From contig NZ_JBEBMH010000012.1 in assembly GCF_040081985.1 (NCBI RefSeq), positions 1-64,000 on the forward strand: a DNA stretch of 64,000 nt, written 5' to 3'. The stretch is from Kumtagia yinganensis. GTDB lineage: Bacteria; Pseudomonadota; Alphaproteobacteria; Rhizobiales; Rhizobiaceae. How positions within the stretch are numbered: position 1 is the stretch's first letter; every line of letters starts with the position of its first letter. The position numbers were made by a program, and so were the translations under genes. Below the pieces are notes generated by a model. That model worked only from the letters and a program-made list of their open reading frames with translations, searched no databases and was not told the DNA's origin. Positions 43,071-52,591 of the stretch are shown in pieces.

Positions 43071-44444
43071 ATGGCCCGCGACACAACGGACTTCCGCCCG
43101 ATCGAAGGCAAGGACGAACTGGTCGGCTATCTCGCGGCAGGCAACAAGCCGCGCGACAAATGGCGGATCGGCACCGAGCACGAAAAATTCCCGTTCTATG
43201 TCGACGGCCACGGCCCGGTGCCCTATGGCGGCGAACGCGGCATCCGCGCCATTCTCGAAGGCATGCAGAAGACGCTGGGCTGGGATCCCATCATGGACGA
43301 GGGCCGCATTATCGGCCTGGTCGAGCCGACCGGCCAGGGCGCCATCAGCCTGGAGCCGGGCGGCCAGTTCGAGCTTTCCGGCGCGCCGCTGGAGACCATC
43401 CACCAGACCTGCCGCGAGGGCAACGCGCACCTTGCGCAATTGCGCGAGATCGCCGAGCCGCTCGGCATCCGCTTCCTCGGCCTCGGCGGCAGCCCGAAAT
43501 GGTCGCTGGCCGAAACGCCAAAGATGCCGAAATCGCGCTACGAGATCATGACCCGCTACATGCCCAAGGTCGGTACAAAAGGTCTCGACATGATGTACCG
43601 CACCTGCACCATCCAGGTGAACCTCGACTTTGAAAGCGAAGCCGACATGCGCCGCAAGATGCAGGTGTCGCTGAAGCTGCAGCCGCTGGCCACCGCGCTG
43701 TTCGCCAACTCGCCCTTCACCGAAGGCCGGCCGAACGGCTTGAAATCCTGGCGCGGCGAGATCTGGACCGACACCGACAACCAGCGCTCCGGCCTGCTGC
43801 CGATCTGTTTTTCGGAAACTTTTGGATTCGCCGACTATGTCGAATGGGCGCTCGATGTGCCGATGTATTTCGTCATCCGCGACGGCCGCTACCACGACAT
43901 GACGCACATCACGTTCCGCCAGTTCATGGACGGAGCCGCGCACAATTCTATCCCCGACGGCGTGCCGACCATGGGCGACTGGGCGAACCATCTGTCGACG
44001 CTGTTCCCCGACGTCAGGCTGAAGCGTTTCCTGGAAATGCGCGGCGCCGACGGCGGCCCGTGGCGGCGCATCTGCGCGCTGCCGGCCTTCTGGGTGGGGC
44101 TGCTCTATGACGAGGCCGCCCTCGACGCCGCCGAGACACTGACCGACAACTGGAGTTTCGAGGAGGTGCGCGCTCTACGCGCCGCCGTGCCGGCCGAAGG
44201 CATCGCCGCCACCTTCCGGGGTCAAAGCCTGCGCGATATCAGCCGCGAGGTGCTGGACATCTCGCGCGCGGGGCTGAAGAGCCGAGGGCGGAAAAACCGC
44301 GACGGCTATGACGAGAGCACGTTCCTGTCGACGCTGGACGAGGTGGTGGCGCGCGGCACCACCAGCGCGGAAGAAATGCTCAGCGCCTATCACACCCGCT
44401 GGGGCGGCTCGATCGAGCCGGCGTTCCTGGAGTATGCGTATTAG
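43071..44444 (+). CDS. gshA: Glutamate-cysteine ligase, plant/alphaproteobacterial type
   Basis: A 457-residue ATP-dependent ligase that joins glutamate and cysteine in the first step of glutathione synthesis. The N-terminal WRIGTEHEKFPFYV and the central KWSLAETPKMPKSRYEIMTRYMP and YRTCTIQVNLDF segments are those of the plant-like GCL2 group. The start at 43071 has GGAGAAG upstream. Its stop overlaps the convergent trmH stop by 4 bp. Confidence 0.94.
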   Translation: MARDTTDFRPIEGKDELVGYLAAGNKPRDKWRIGTEHEKFPFYVDGHGPVPYGGERGIRAILEGMQKTLGWDPIMDEGRIIGLVEPTGQGAISLEPGGQFELSGAPLETIHQTCREGNAHLAQLREIAEPLGIRFLGLGGSPKWSLAETPKMPKSRYEIMTRYMPKVGTKGLDMMYRTCTIQVNLDFESEADMRRKMQVSLKLQPLATALFANSPFTEGRPNGLKSWRGEIWTDTDNQRSGLLPICFSETFGFADYVEWALDVPMYFVIRDGRYHDMTHITFRQFMDGAAHNSIPDGVPTMGDWANHLSTLFPDVRLKRFLEMRGADGGPWRRICALPAFWVGLLYDEAALDAAETLTDNWSFEEVRALRAAVPAEGIAATFRGQSLRDISREVLDISRAGLKSRGRKNRDGYDESTFLSTLDEVVARGTTSAEEMLSAYHTRWGGSIEPAFLEYAY

Positions 44445-45166
44445 GACCCGCCGGTTGCCGAATTCGAGACGCTCTCGGCCGCCCCCGAATTTTGGTCGAC
44501 TGGCACCGGATTTTGGTCGGTCAGGGCTGCCGGGGCTATTACGGTCGGCAACGGGTTCGAGCGCTTGCCCTTTTTATTGCGCCACCTGTATTTGCTTTGA
44601 TATTCGCGCCTCTGTTTTGCGACTTCGTACAGAACGATCCCCGAGCTTGTCCCGAGGTTCAGGCTCTCGATCATTCCGAACATCGGAATGGAGACGCACA
44701 TCTCGCTTCTTTCCACCGCGCGATCGCTGATGCCGGTTGCCTCGCTGCCGAACCAGACCGCAAGTTTGGTGTGGGCGGCATAGTCGCCTTCGTGAAGGAA
44801 AATACTCGTTTTGCCTTTCACGTGGGGTGACGTGACGATCGACTTGAAGCCTTTCTTCTCGAGGTGATCGAAACAAGCGTCAGTACTGTCGAAGCGCCTC
44901 ACGAACGTCCATTTTACCGCCGAAACGGAGGTTTTCGAGATCGATCGTCTCTCGCGCAAGTCCTGCCAGTCGTCGGGGAGGGAATGGCTGGGATCGACGA
45001 CATAGACCTTCTCCACGCCCAGCGCATTCACGTTGCGGACCACCGTTCCGATGTTCTTGATATCGGTCGGGCGCTCAAGGACGGCGATTAGGTTCTTGCA
45101 GCGAAACGAGCGGATTTCGTCGGCGCGCTTGCGGGCGGATTTTTTGGATTCGGCTGTTTCTTCCAT
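44441..45166 (-). CDS. TrmH/SpoU-family RNA 2'-O-methyltransferase
   Basis: The 241-residue protein has the three SPOUT motifs (LERPTDIKNIGTVVRNVNALG, VWFGSEATGISD, and VSIPMFGMIESLNLGTSSGIVLYE). It probably methylates tRNA G18 or an rRNA ribose. The C-terminal tail is extended and polar. The start at 45166 has GAGG at the right spacing; a long open frame further upstream is the shadow of the DUF937 gene. Confidence 0.9.
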   Translation of the reverse strand: MEETAESKKSARKRADEIRSFRCKNLIAVLERPTDIKNIGTVVRNVNALGVEKVYVVDPSHSLPDDWQDLRERRSISKTSVSAVKWTFVRRFDSTDACFDHLEKKGFKSIVTSPHVKGKTSIFLHEGDYAAHTKLAVWFGSEATGISDRAVERSEMCVSIPMFGMIESLNLGTSSGIVLYEVAKQRREYQSKYRWRNKKGKRSNPLPTVIAPAALTDQNPVPVDQNSGAAESVSNSATGGS

Positions 45167-45310
45167 GGCCATCCTCAACCTTTCCGCGAGGCATGCCTGT
45201 TTTCTTGAAAGGTTGCAATCCGGCTCACCGCGATCCGCCAGCATCGAATATCCCTTCAATCGCCCACGGAAACGATCTAGGCTCCCCGGCGACACCCTTG
45301 GAGGACGACC

Positions 45311-46285
45311 ATGTTCAACCTGTTCGACATGCTCAACCAATCGCAGAACGGCCAGGGTATCGACCAGCTCGCCCGCCAGTTCGGCCTCTCCCAGCAGCAG
45401 GCGCAGCAGGCGGTCGAGGCCCTGATGCCGGCTTTCAGCCAGGGATTGAAACGCAATACCTCCGACCCCTACGGCATAGCAAACTTCATGAGTGCGCTGG
45501 CAAACAGCCAGAACGCCAAATATTTCGACAATCCGCAGGCTGCGTTCACGCCGCAAGGCATGGCTGAAGGCAATGACATCCTTGGCCAACTCTTCGGCTC
45601 CAAGGACCTTTCGCGGGCCGTGGCGGCGCAGGCCGCGCAGGCCACCGGCATCGGCCAGGACGTGCTGAAGCAGATGCTTCCCGTCATCGCCTCGATGGTC
45701 ATGGGCGGGCTGTTCAAGCAATCCACCAACCAGCTTGGCGCGCAAGCCGGCGGTTTCGGCGGCGGCAACCCGCTCGGCGAGATCATCGAGCAGATGATGC
45801 GCCAGGGCGACGGGCTAGCCGGCGGAACAGCGCAGCCGCGCCAGGCGCCGAATCCACAGAATCCATTCGACAATCCGTTCGGAAAGGTGTTGCACGACAT
45901 GTTCGGCGGCGGCGCCCAGCAGCCGCAACCTGGGCAGGCGCCCAACCCGATGGACAATCCATTCGGAAAAATGCTGGAAGGCATGCTTGGTGGCGGCCAG
46001 CAACAACCGCGGTCGCAGCCTCAGGCACCCAACCCGATAGGCGACAATCCCTGGGGCAAGATTCTTCAGGACATGCTGGGGGGTGCACAGGGCCCGCAGA
46101 CATCGCCGCAAGAGCCGGATCCGACGCCGCAGCCGCGCACCAATCCGAGCGGGCGGCCGAGAAACCCCTATGACGATATTTTTGGAAACATGTTCGAGAC
46201 AGGCGCGAAACAGCGCGACGACTACCAGAAGGGCGTCGAGTCGATCTTCGAGCAGTTCAAGAAGGGCATGGACCGGGGGCGGTAG
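45311..46285 (+). CDS. DUF937 protein with tandem C-terminal repeats
   Basis: The 324-residue protein has an N-terminal DUF937 domain (MFNLFDMLNQSQNGQGIDQLARQFGLSQQQAQQAVEALMPAFSQGL). Behind it are three copies of a roughly 30-residue unit, NPxDNPFGKxLxxMxGG followed by Gln/Pro-rich sequence, and a related last unit (NPYDDIFGNMF). Function unknown. Confidence 0.82.
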   Translation: MFNLFDMLNQSQNGQGIDQLARQFGLSQQQAQQAVEALMPAFSQGLKRNTSDPYGIANFMSALANSQNAKYFDNPQAAFTPQGMAEGNDILGQLFGSKDLSRAVAAQAAQATGIGQDVLKQMLPVIASMVMGGLFKQSTNQLGAQAGGFGGGNPLGEIIEQMMRQGDGLAGGTAQPRQAPNPQNPFDNPFGKVLHDMFGGGAQQPQPGQAPNPMDNPFGKMLEGMLGGGQQQPRSQPQAPNPIGDNPWGKILQDMLGGAQGPQTSPQEPDPTPQPRTNPSGRPRNPYDDIFGNMFETGAKQRDDYQKGVESIFEQFKKGMDRGR

Positions 46286-46300
46286 GAAGCAACTGGCAGC

Positions 46301-46331
46301 AAAGAAAAAGCCCGGTCCGTTGGGACCGGGC
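46301..46331 (-). terminator. Terminator of the DUF1127 gene
   Basis: GCCCGGTCC-N4-GGACCGGGC followed, on the minus strand, by TTTTTCTTT; 69 bp beyond the DUF1127 stop. Confidence 0.75.
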
Positions 46332-46399
46332 AATGTGCAGGCATCCGGCAGGGGGCGCCGGGGTGGGGGAGCGCCTGCTGAAGGGCGTTCATCGATGGC

Positions 46400-46666
46400 T
46401 CAGAGCAACTCGCTCCGCGCTTCGACGAGCGTGCGCAGCCGGGTCGTCGGGTCGACGCCAAACGGCACCGCCACTGCGACATGCAGGTCGGCGCGGGTAA
46501 GGCCGATATCGCGGAGTTCGGAATCCGTCATCTCGCCGAGACGGTAGAAGGCGCGGCGGTTTCGCCAGGCGGTGTAAAGTTGGGAAATCATGGTGAATCC
46601 GATCGCCTGGGTAACCGGACGCCGTGCGGTGCGCGTGGTCTCGGTGGCAAAATCAAGGGCGGCCAT
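46400..46666 (-). CDS. DUF1127 small protein
   Basis: The 88-residue protein ends with the DUF1127 signature (WRNRRAFYRLGEMTDSELRDIGLTRADL), an Arg-rich helix pair. The start at 46666 has AGGAG at 6-7 bp. Some DUF1127 proteins act in RNA turnover and phosphate or stress control in alphaproteobacteria. Divergent to the LysR gene. Confidence 0.9.
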   Translation of the reverse strand: MAALDFATETTRTARRPVTQAIGFTMISQLYTAWRNRRAFYRLGEMTDSELRDIGLTRADLHVAVAVPFGVDPTTRLRTLVEARSELL

Positions 46667-46812
46667 GACAGTTCTCCTTTGTCCGCGCGCAATCGATCCG
46701 GCGGAACCCATTCCCGCCCGGCTTGTTGCGATCACTTGCTTGGACACACTCACAATTCCAAAATGCGATTGATTAATCCAACGAATGTTTTTAATGTTTA
46801 TCATCAACACGA

Positions 46813-47784
46813 ATGATGGATGGTGTCATGCAAGCGCCGCTCGATCTCGATCAACTGCAGACCTTCGTGACCATCGCCGACACCGGCAGCTTCACCCGCA
46901 CGGCAAACGAAGTGCATCGCACGCAATCGGCCGTGTCCATGCAGATGCGGCGGCTCGAGGAGCGCATCGGCAAGCCGCTGTTCGAGAAGGACGGACGCAC
47001 CAACAGGCTGACCGAAGACGGCGAAAAACTGCTCGCCTTCGCACGCCGCATGATCCGGCTGAACCGCGAGACGCTTGCCGCCTTCGACGAGACCAGCCTC
47101 AAGGGCCATGTCCGCATCGGCGTGCCCGACGACTACGCCGAGCCGTTCCTGCCCGAAATCATGGCGCGGTTTTCACGCTCGAACCCGCGGGTGGAACTTT
47201 CCGTCATCTGCGAGGACACGGGACGGCTGCGCGAACACATCCGGCGCGGCAATCTCGACATTGCCCTGGTGACGCACAATGAGGAGGTCGCGCCATCGGA
47301 GATCGTGCGGCGAGAACCGCTGCTGTGGGTGACTTCGTTACACCACACCGTGCATGAACAGACGCCGCTGCCGGTGGCCTTCGGACGGCCCACCTGCATC
47401 TGGAGGCGGGCGGGAATGGATGTGCTGGAACACATGGGACGGGACTATCGCATACTGATCAGCAGCTTCTCTGCGACCGTCATCATCTCGGCCGTGCTGT
47501 CGGGATTGGCGGTTTCAGTGCTCGCTGAATGCTCGCTGCGTCCCGGTATGCGCGTGCTCGGCGAGGCTGACGGGTTTGGAGCACTGCCGGAGACCAAGAT
47601 CGGCATCATGCGCGGCCACACCGACCACCCGGCGCTGGTCGAAGCGCTGGCGCGCCACATCACCGACAGCCTCGGCAACCTCTCCGTGCCGACCATGGAG
47701 GAAGGCGGCTCGTTCGACTTCGCGGCCCTGGCCTTCGCCAGGGTCAAGAAGCAGAAAGCAGGTCAGGTAATAGCTGGTTGGTAG
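46813..47784 (+). CDS. LysR-family transcriptional regulator
   Basis: The 323-residue protein has the LysR helix-turn-helix (LDLDQLQTFVTIADTGSFTRTANEVHRTQSAVSMQMRRLEERIGKPLFEKDGR) and a substrate-binding domain. The start could also be the ATG at 46828. It sits divergent from the DUF1127 gene, which is a likely target. Ligand unknown. Confidence 0.9.
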   Translation: MMDGVMQAPLDLDQLQTFVTIADTGSFTRTANEVHRTQSAVSMQMRRLEERIGKPLFEKDGRTNRLTEDGEKLLAFARRMIRLNRETLAAFDETSLKGHVRIGVPDDYAEPFLPEIMARFSRSNPRVELSVICEDTGRLREHIRRGNLDIALVTHNEEVAPSEIVRREPLLWVTSLHHTVHEQTPLPVAFGRPTCIWRRAGMDVLEHMGRDYRILISSFSATVIISAVLSGLAVSVLAECSLRPGMRVLGEADGFGALPETKIGIMRGHTDHPALVEALARHITDSLGNLSVPTMEEGGSFDFAALAFARVKKQKAGQVIAGW

Positions 47785-47830
47785 TCGGCCCCGGTCTTGA
47801 CCGGAAACACCTGTGGCGGATCATGTGGGC

Positions 47831-49405
47831 ATGGACGACCTCCTGAGCGAATCAAAGACCAATGCCGCCGAATTCACGGTCAGCGAAATCTCGAACGCGC
47901 TGAAGCGTACGGTCGAGGACAATTTCGGTCATGTGCGGGTGCGCGGCGAGATTTCCGGCTATCGCGGGCCGCACTCCTCGGGCCACGCCTATTTCAGCCT
48001 GAAGGATGATCGAGCCCGGCTGGAAGCCGTGATCTGGAAAGGCACGATGAACCGGCTGAAATTCCGTCCCGAGGAAGGGATGGAGGTGATCGCCACCGGC
48101 AAGCTGACCACCTATCCCGGTTCGTCCAAATACCAGATCGTCATCGACAATCTTGAGCCGGCGGGCGCCGGCGCGCTGATGGCGCTGCTCGAGGAACGCA
48201 AGCGGCAGCTGGCGGCGGAAGGCCTGTTCGATCCGGCGCGCAAGCAACTTCTGCCCTTCATGCCACGTGTCATCGGCGTGATAACGTCGCCGACCGGCGC
48301 GGTGATCCGCGACATCGTCCACCGCATAAAAGACCGGTTCCCGCTGCATGTCGTCGTCTGGCCGGTGCGCGTGCAAGGCGACACCTGCGCGGCGGAGGTG
48401 ACCGCCGCCGTGCGGGGTTTCAACGCACTGCCGGAAGGCGGACCGATCCCGCGTCCGGACCTGATCATCGTGGCGCGTGGCGGTGGCAGCCTGGAAGACC
48501 TTTGGGGCTTCAACGACGAGGCACTGGCGCGCGCCGTGGCCGCTTCCGATCTGCCGGTCATATCGGCCGTCGGGCATGAAACCGACTGGACGCTGATCGA
48601 CCTCGCGGCCGATGTGCGTGCGCCGACGCCAACGGGTGCGGCCGAGATCGCCGTGCCGGTGAGCGACGAACTCGCCGCGCGGCTCGCCAATCTCGGGGCG
48701 CGGCTGCGGGCCTGTGTTTCGCGCTCCACCGAGCGCAAGCGCACGGCGCTGAGGGCCGCCGCGCGCGCCCTGCCCTCGCCCGACCAGCTCCTGGCGCTGC
48801 CGCGCCGCCATTTCGACGAGGCGACCACCCGTCTCGGCCGGGCGCTGACGGTGAGCACCGACCGCAAGCGGGCGCGGCTTGCCGCCATCCGTTTGACGCC
48901 GGCGACGCTGTCGCGACGGATCGGCGAAACGCGAAAACATCTGGAACGCGATTTCGCTCGCGCTTTCGCCGCATTCCGCAGCAAGATCCGCCAGCGGCGG
49001 ATCGACTTTTCCCGGACCGCGGCGCGCAGCACGCTGGCGCCGATCACACGCCGCAACGCGCTGGCACGGCAGGCGTTTTCCGCGCTGGCCAGCCGCCATG
49101 ACAAGGCGATCGATTACCGAATTGAACGAACCCGCGCCCGCCTCACACAGGCCGACAGACTGCTTTCGACGCTGCAGCTATCGGACAAGGCGATTCTCGA
49201 CCGCGGCTATGCGCTGGTGCTCGACCACGAGGGAGCGGTGATCAAGCGCGCTGCCGAGATTTCGGCCGGTGCGGCCCTGTCGCTGCGCTTTGCCGACGGC
49301 GAAGCGCACGCCGTGGCGACATCGGCGCCTCCGGCGCCAAGGCCGGCGCGGACCAAGGCTTCCGACAAGAAGCCCGCGCCAGGCGGGCAAGGCTCACTAT
49401 TTTAG
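47831..49405 (+). CDS. xseA: Exodeoxyribonuclease VII large subunit
   Basis: A 524-residue protein with an N-terminal OB fold (FTVSEISNALKRTVEDNFGHVRVRGEISGYRGPHSSGHAYFSLKD), the catalytic region (VIGVITSPTGAVIRDIVHRIKDRFP, IIVARGGGSLEDLWGFNDEALARA, VISAVGHETDWTLID), and long helices. It degrades single-stranded DNA together with XseB, whose gene is not in this window. The ATG at 47831 is preferred to a GTG at 47813. Confidence 0.95.
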   Translation: MDDLLSESKTNAAEFTVSEISNALKRTVEDNFGHVRVRGEISGYRGPHSSGHAYFSLKDDRARLEAVIWKGTMNRLKFRPEEGMEVIATGKLTTYPGSSKYQIVIDNLEPAGAGALMALLEERKRQLAAEGLFDPARKQLLPFMPRVIGVITSPTGAVIRDIVHRIKDRFPLHVVVWPVRVQGDTCAAEVTAAVRGFNALPEGGPIPRPDLIIVARGGGSLEDLWGFNDEALARAVAASDLPVISAVGHETDWTLIDLAADVRAPTPTGAAEIAVPVSDELAARLANLGARLRACVSRSTERKRTALRAAARALPSPDQLLALPRRHFDEATTRLGRALTVSTDRKRARLAAIRLTPATLSRRIGETRKHLERDFARAFAAFRSKIRQRRIDFSRTAARSTLAPITRRNALARQAFSALASRHDKAIDYRIERTRARLTQADRLLSTLQLSDKAILDRGYALVLDHEGAVIKRAAEISAGAALSLRFADGEAHAVATSAPPAPRPARTKASDKKPAPGGQGSLF

Positions 49406-49459
49406 AGCAGGACGCGCCCAGGATCAGCGCCTTGCCGGTCGCAGAGGAAGACCGATCGC

Positions 49460-49810
49460 TTATGCGTCCGGGCAGTTGAACCTGAATTCGAACTGAGGCC
49501 CGGAGATCTCCCTGGCGAATATGATCGGGCACTTTGAACGCCCGGTATCGTCGAGATAGCGTCGGGCGGCGACCGCCTGTCTGCCTGCCTCGTCGGAGGT
49601 GTATGAGGGATACCCCGGCATGGCCGACACGATTCCGGCAGGGCTCGGCTTCACCATGATGCGATCCCGCTTCGGATGCTCGAACACCCGGTAGAGGCCG
49701 TCCGCCGTGATTACCTCATCGGCGGGAGTGGTTTCATATCCCAAAACGGACTGACAGGCCGTCAGCGCCAGGCAGACCAGGCCGCCGAACAGAATCTTCG
49801 CTCGCATCAT
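49460..49810 (-). CDS. Small lipoprotein
   Basis: The 116-residue protein has a signal peptide with the lipobox LTAC (MMRAKILFGGLVCLALTAC), then a small globular domain with two further cysteines. Attached to the membrane after cleavage. No family assignment. Confidence 0.75.
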   Translation of the reverse strand: MMRAKILFGGLVCLALTACQSVLGYETTPADEVITADGLYRVFEHPKRDRIMVKPSPAGIVSAMPGYPSYTSDEAGRQAVAARRYLDDTGRSKCPIIFAREISGPQFEFRFNCPDA

Positions 49811-49969
49811 TATTCGTCCCTTATGCCTGGAACTCTAAGCGGATTTCCGGTCCGCACTCAACAGACCCCTCAAACATTCGAGGGACTATCCCGTGCGAAC
49901 AAAGTCGTTGCTACGTCGCAGACTCAAGGGTAGCTCCCCTTGAAGTTCTGGCGGTTCACGTCTCAGTCG

Positions 49970-50869
49970 CTACTGCGTAGGCAGCCCGCGTCGCTTCCAT
50001 TCGCTGCGCGGGACCAAGTCCCCAACACCGAAGGCGAAGGACACAACCGTCATCGCGTCCGAATCCACCTCGCAACGAAAGCTCAAATTGTACCATTGCC
50101 CGCCGCTACGGAAGGCCGCCCTACGGTACTCGATTACCGTACCGTCCTTGAGACCATAGCGCGGCACGAATTCAGGAAGATAGGGCGGCGAAGCATTCAG
50201 CAACTGCTGGCGGAGTTCCGTCGCGCACAACTCACCTGCTCTGGCACTGCGGGGCATCTCACCCATCGCAGTTGTCGCGATCAGATCGCCACCTGCATTT
50301 CGCGAGAACAGCTTCTTAGCCTTCTGAAGTTTTGGGTTTTCTTGCGCCTCAACCGGCTTTGCGACCTCGGGCGCCTTCGCGCCGGGCGTCCCAGGCGGTG
50401 GAACCTTGTTCGGCGCGCCGGCCGCGGTCACAATCGGCGGCTCGGCAAGTTCCTCTTTGTCCGGGTTGCGTGGTGCCGACGGCGCCGATGAACCATCCTC
50501 CGCACTGTTGCCATCAAGAGCCTCGCGTGGACCGGCGTCCTTTTCGCCGAACTGGACGACCGGCCTCAAGGCAGGCGAAGGCGGAGGCGGCGCGGTGTCC
50601 TTGCTTGCCACAGGCGGCGTCTCGGCTTTGGCTTGCCGGGGTTCCTCGGGCTTGGGTTTTTGCGCAGGCGGCGGAGGTTCAACCTTGGTCTGTTCCGGCG
50701 GTTTGGGCGGTGGCACGAGGTCAACCTTTATCGCCTGCTCTTGCTGCGCCGCCTGGAGTGATTCCGGCAGTTCGAACATCAAAAACGCCGCGGCTAGCAG
50801 ATGCAGGGCAACGGAGGCGGACAAGCCCCACGTGAATAGCCAGCGTTGATCTCGTACCCGGTCCATCAT
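49970..50869 (-). CDS. TonB-like proline-rich protein with DUF930 domain
   Basis: The 299-residue protein has an N-terminal membrane anchor (WLFTWGLSASVALHLLAAAFLMF) and a long Pro/Glu/Lys-rich periplasmic stalk. The C-terminal DUF930 domain (GELCATELRQQLLNASPPYLPEFVPRYGLKDGTVIEYRRAAFRSGGQWYNLSFRCEVD) has two cysteines. The layout recalls TonB or TolA, but no ExbBD genes are near. Starts at 50869 or 50902 are both possible. Confidence 0.8.
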   Translation of the reverse strand: MMDRVRDQRWLFTWGLSASVALHLLAAAFLMFELPESLQAAQQEQAIKVDLVPPPKPPEQTKVEPPPPAQKPKPEEPRQAKAETPPVASKDTAPPPPSPALRPVVQFGEKDAGPREALDGNSAEDGSSAPSAPRNPDKEELAEPPIVTAAGAPNKVPPPGTPGAKAPEVAKPVEAQENPKLQKAKKLFSRNAGGDLIATTAMGEMPRSARAGELCATELRQQLLNASPPYLPEFVPRYGLKDGTVIEYRRAAFRSGGQWYNLSFRCEVDSDAMTVVSFAFGVGDLVPRSEWKRRGLPTQ

Positions 50870-51245
50870 CGCAACCGATGTGGAGAGAAATGGCGCCGGC
50901 ATCAAGCGTCCATGCCATCGGATGCCGAAAAACTCACCTGCCCGAAGCTCCCGAACAGGCGGCGCCCTATCGCCTTCGGAAGGGCGCACCGGTCTCCCCA
51001 TGTCGACATGCCCTGCGTGACATCAAATCCTCATCGGTCGAAATGTGAAGAAAAGTCAGTGCCTGCCCTTGAATTCGGGACGGATAGACAAAGTTTTGGA
51101 TTCTGCACTCTTTGAGTCTTTCGCATGGGGACGCAAAAAGATTTTAGGTCGCTTGGCATGATGTTACGCAAGCAGGAGTTGTCACCATCGCCCGGCAATC
51201 AGATAAGCACCACGACCTATCACCACACCGAAAAGGAGTTATGAT
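50870..51245. other. Gene-free spacer between the DUF930 and glycine-zipper genes
   Basis: 376 bp; probably holds two divergent promoters. No hairpin or gene stands out. Confidence 0.4.
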
Positions 51246-51530
51246 ATGAACGCCATGACACGTGGAATCGCGTGCTGCTTGTTTGCCGCCGCCCTTGCCG
51301 GCTGCGCTGCCACCGAACAGGAACAGCGGGCAGGAACGGGCGCGCTGATAGGGGCCGGCGCGGGAGCGTTGGCCGGACAGGCCATTGGACGCAACACGGC
51401 CAGCACCGTCGTTGGGGCCGGCGCGGGAGCCCTGCTCGGGGCGGTTGTCGGCACGGCATCCACCCCCCAGAGCGCTCGCTACTGTCGTTACCAGCGTCCG
51501 GACGGCACGATCTATACGGCGCGCTGCTGA
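51246..51530 (+). CDS. Glycine-zipper lipoprotein
   Basis: The 94-residue protein has a lipobox LAGC (signal MNAMTRGIACCLFAAALAGC), a glycine-zipper membrane-associating stretch (GTGALIGAGAGALAGQAIG, GAGAGALLGAVVG), and a C-terminal tail RYQRPDGTIYTARC-like. AGGAG lies ahead of the ATG. Outer-membrane envelope protein of unknown role. Confidence 0.82.
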   Translation: MNAMTRGIACCLFAAALAGCAATEQEQRAGTGALIGAGAGALAGQAIGRNTASTVVGAGAGALLGAVVGTASTPQSARYCRYQRPDGTIYTARC

Positions 51531-51748
51531 CGATAGCCGCTTGGCTTTCGTGACAACGTAGAGGATATCCTGGACCATGGCACGGGCCGCCACCGTGCCA
51601 ACGACTATTCGTTCATGACGCAGTTGCGCCGCATGAATGGCCGGGAGCCAACGGGGATTCCCAGGGAAGCAGGAGCACCAGGCCACAGCAAGGCGCGGCT
51701 TGAATCGGAAAAGCCTCGCCAATACCCTGAAAATTCATCGCGAAAAAA

Positions 51749-51825
51749 TGGTACGGTTGCTCGGGATCGAACCGAGGACCTCCGGATCCACAATCCGGCG
51801 CTCTAACCATCTGAGCTACAACCGC
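51749..51825 (-). tRNA. tRNA-His (anticodon GTG)
   Basis: The 77-nt gene folds as a complete cloverleaf with encoded CCA (51749-51751), anticodon GTG at 51789-51791 and the TTCGATC loop. The acceptor stem pairs G1 with U72, the discriminator is A73, and the base before G1 is T, so there is no encoded G-1. That combination is known for tRNA-His of many alphaproteobacteria. Confidence 0.97.
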
Positions 51826-51931
51826 ACATGCTGCGCGAAGGCATTCCGCAACGTTCCCGGCTCATCGACAGGGAAGCGTCGCTTGCGGGGTGTGCATAAG
51901 AGCAAATGCGCGGCATTTCAAGCCGCAAAAG

Positions 51932-51963
51932 AAAAGGCCGGCGCGAGGAGGTGCCGGCCTTTT
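51932..51963 (-). terminator. Terminator after the phasin gene
   Basis: AAAAGGCCGGC-N10-GCCGGCCTTTT; symmetrical and effective on both strands, 95 bp beyond the phasin stop. Confidence 0.75.
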
Positions 51964-52057
51964 CCTATGTCGCGCCAGAGGGAGGAGGTACTGGCGGCAA
52001 ATCCCACAGGGCAGAGGGAGGAGGAACCGCCCCGCGGGTAACTTCAGTCGCCTGAAA

Positions 52058-52522
52058 TCAGGCGACCTTGATTTCCTTGAAGGCCTTCTCGAACACGTCC
52101 TTCAGCGGCTTCGAGACGTCCTCGGCAGCCTTGGTGCTGGCGGTCTGAAGGTCCTTGGCCTGGGCCACGGCGGTCTCGACGCCCTTGCGGACGAAAGCGG
52201 TCTGCAACTCGATCAGTTCGGAGATCGACTTGACGCCGACCAGCGCTTCGAGATGCGAGAAGCCAAGCTCGGCATTGGTGCGCAGCGCGGCGATGGTCTT
52301 CAGCGACAGGTCGCTGCCGGCGGCCTTGGCGGTCTCGACAGTGGTCTCAACGGCCTTCTGGGTGCTCTCGGCGCCGGACTTCAGCTTGGCGTATGCTTCT
52401 TTCGACTGCTCGACGCCCTTCTCCGCGAAGGCGCGGAACTGGTCGGTGGCCTTGGAGGCATCGAAGGCAGGGAATTCGACGTTCTGGAGAAATTCAGCAG
52501 GCTTGGTTGCGGTCTTGGACAT
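52058..52522 (-). CDS. Phasin (PHB granule-associated protein)
   Basis: The 154-residue protein begins MSKTATKPAEFLQNVEFPAFDASKATDQFRAFAEKGVEQSKEAYAKLK and is almost wholly amphipathic helix, as in the TIGR01985 phasin group. It coats polyhydroxybutyrate granules. TTGCN3GCA elements upstream match one before the acetoacetyl-CoA synthetase gene. Confidence 0.9.
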   Translation of the reverse strand: MSKTATKPAEFLQNVEFPAFDASKATDQFRAFAEKGVEQSKEAYAKLKSGAESTQKAVETTVETAKAAGSDLSLKTIAALRTNAELGFSHLEALVGVKSISELIELQTAFVRKGVETAVAQAKDLQTASTKAAEDVSKPLKDVFEKAFKEIKVA

Positions 52523-52591
52523 TTTTCCATCCTATTTCGGGGACGACTGAAGTTGCCGTCTCATTCATGTGTAAGCACCATATAGCGCGAT

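Noticed and set aside
44441..45745. Longer form of the TrmH protein starting inside the DUF937 gene
   Set aside because: The additional N-terminus is antisense to DUF937 and the ATG at 45166 has a good ribosome site.
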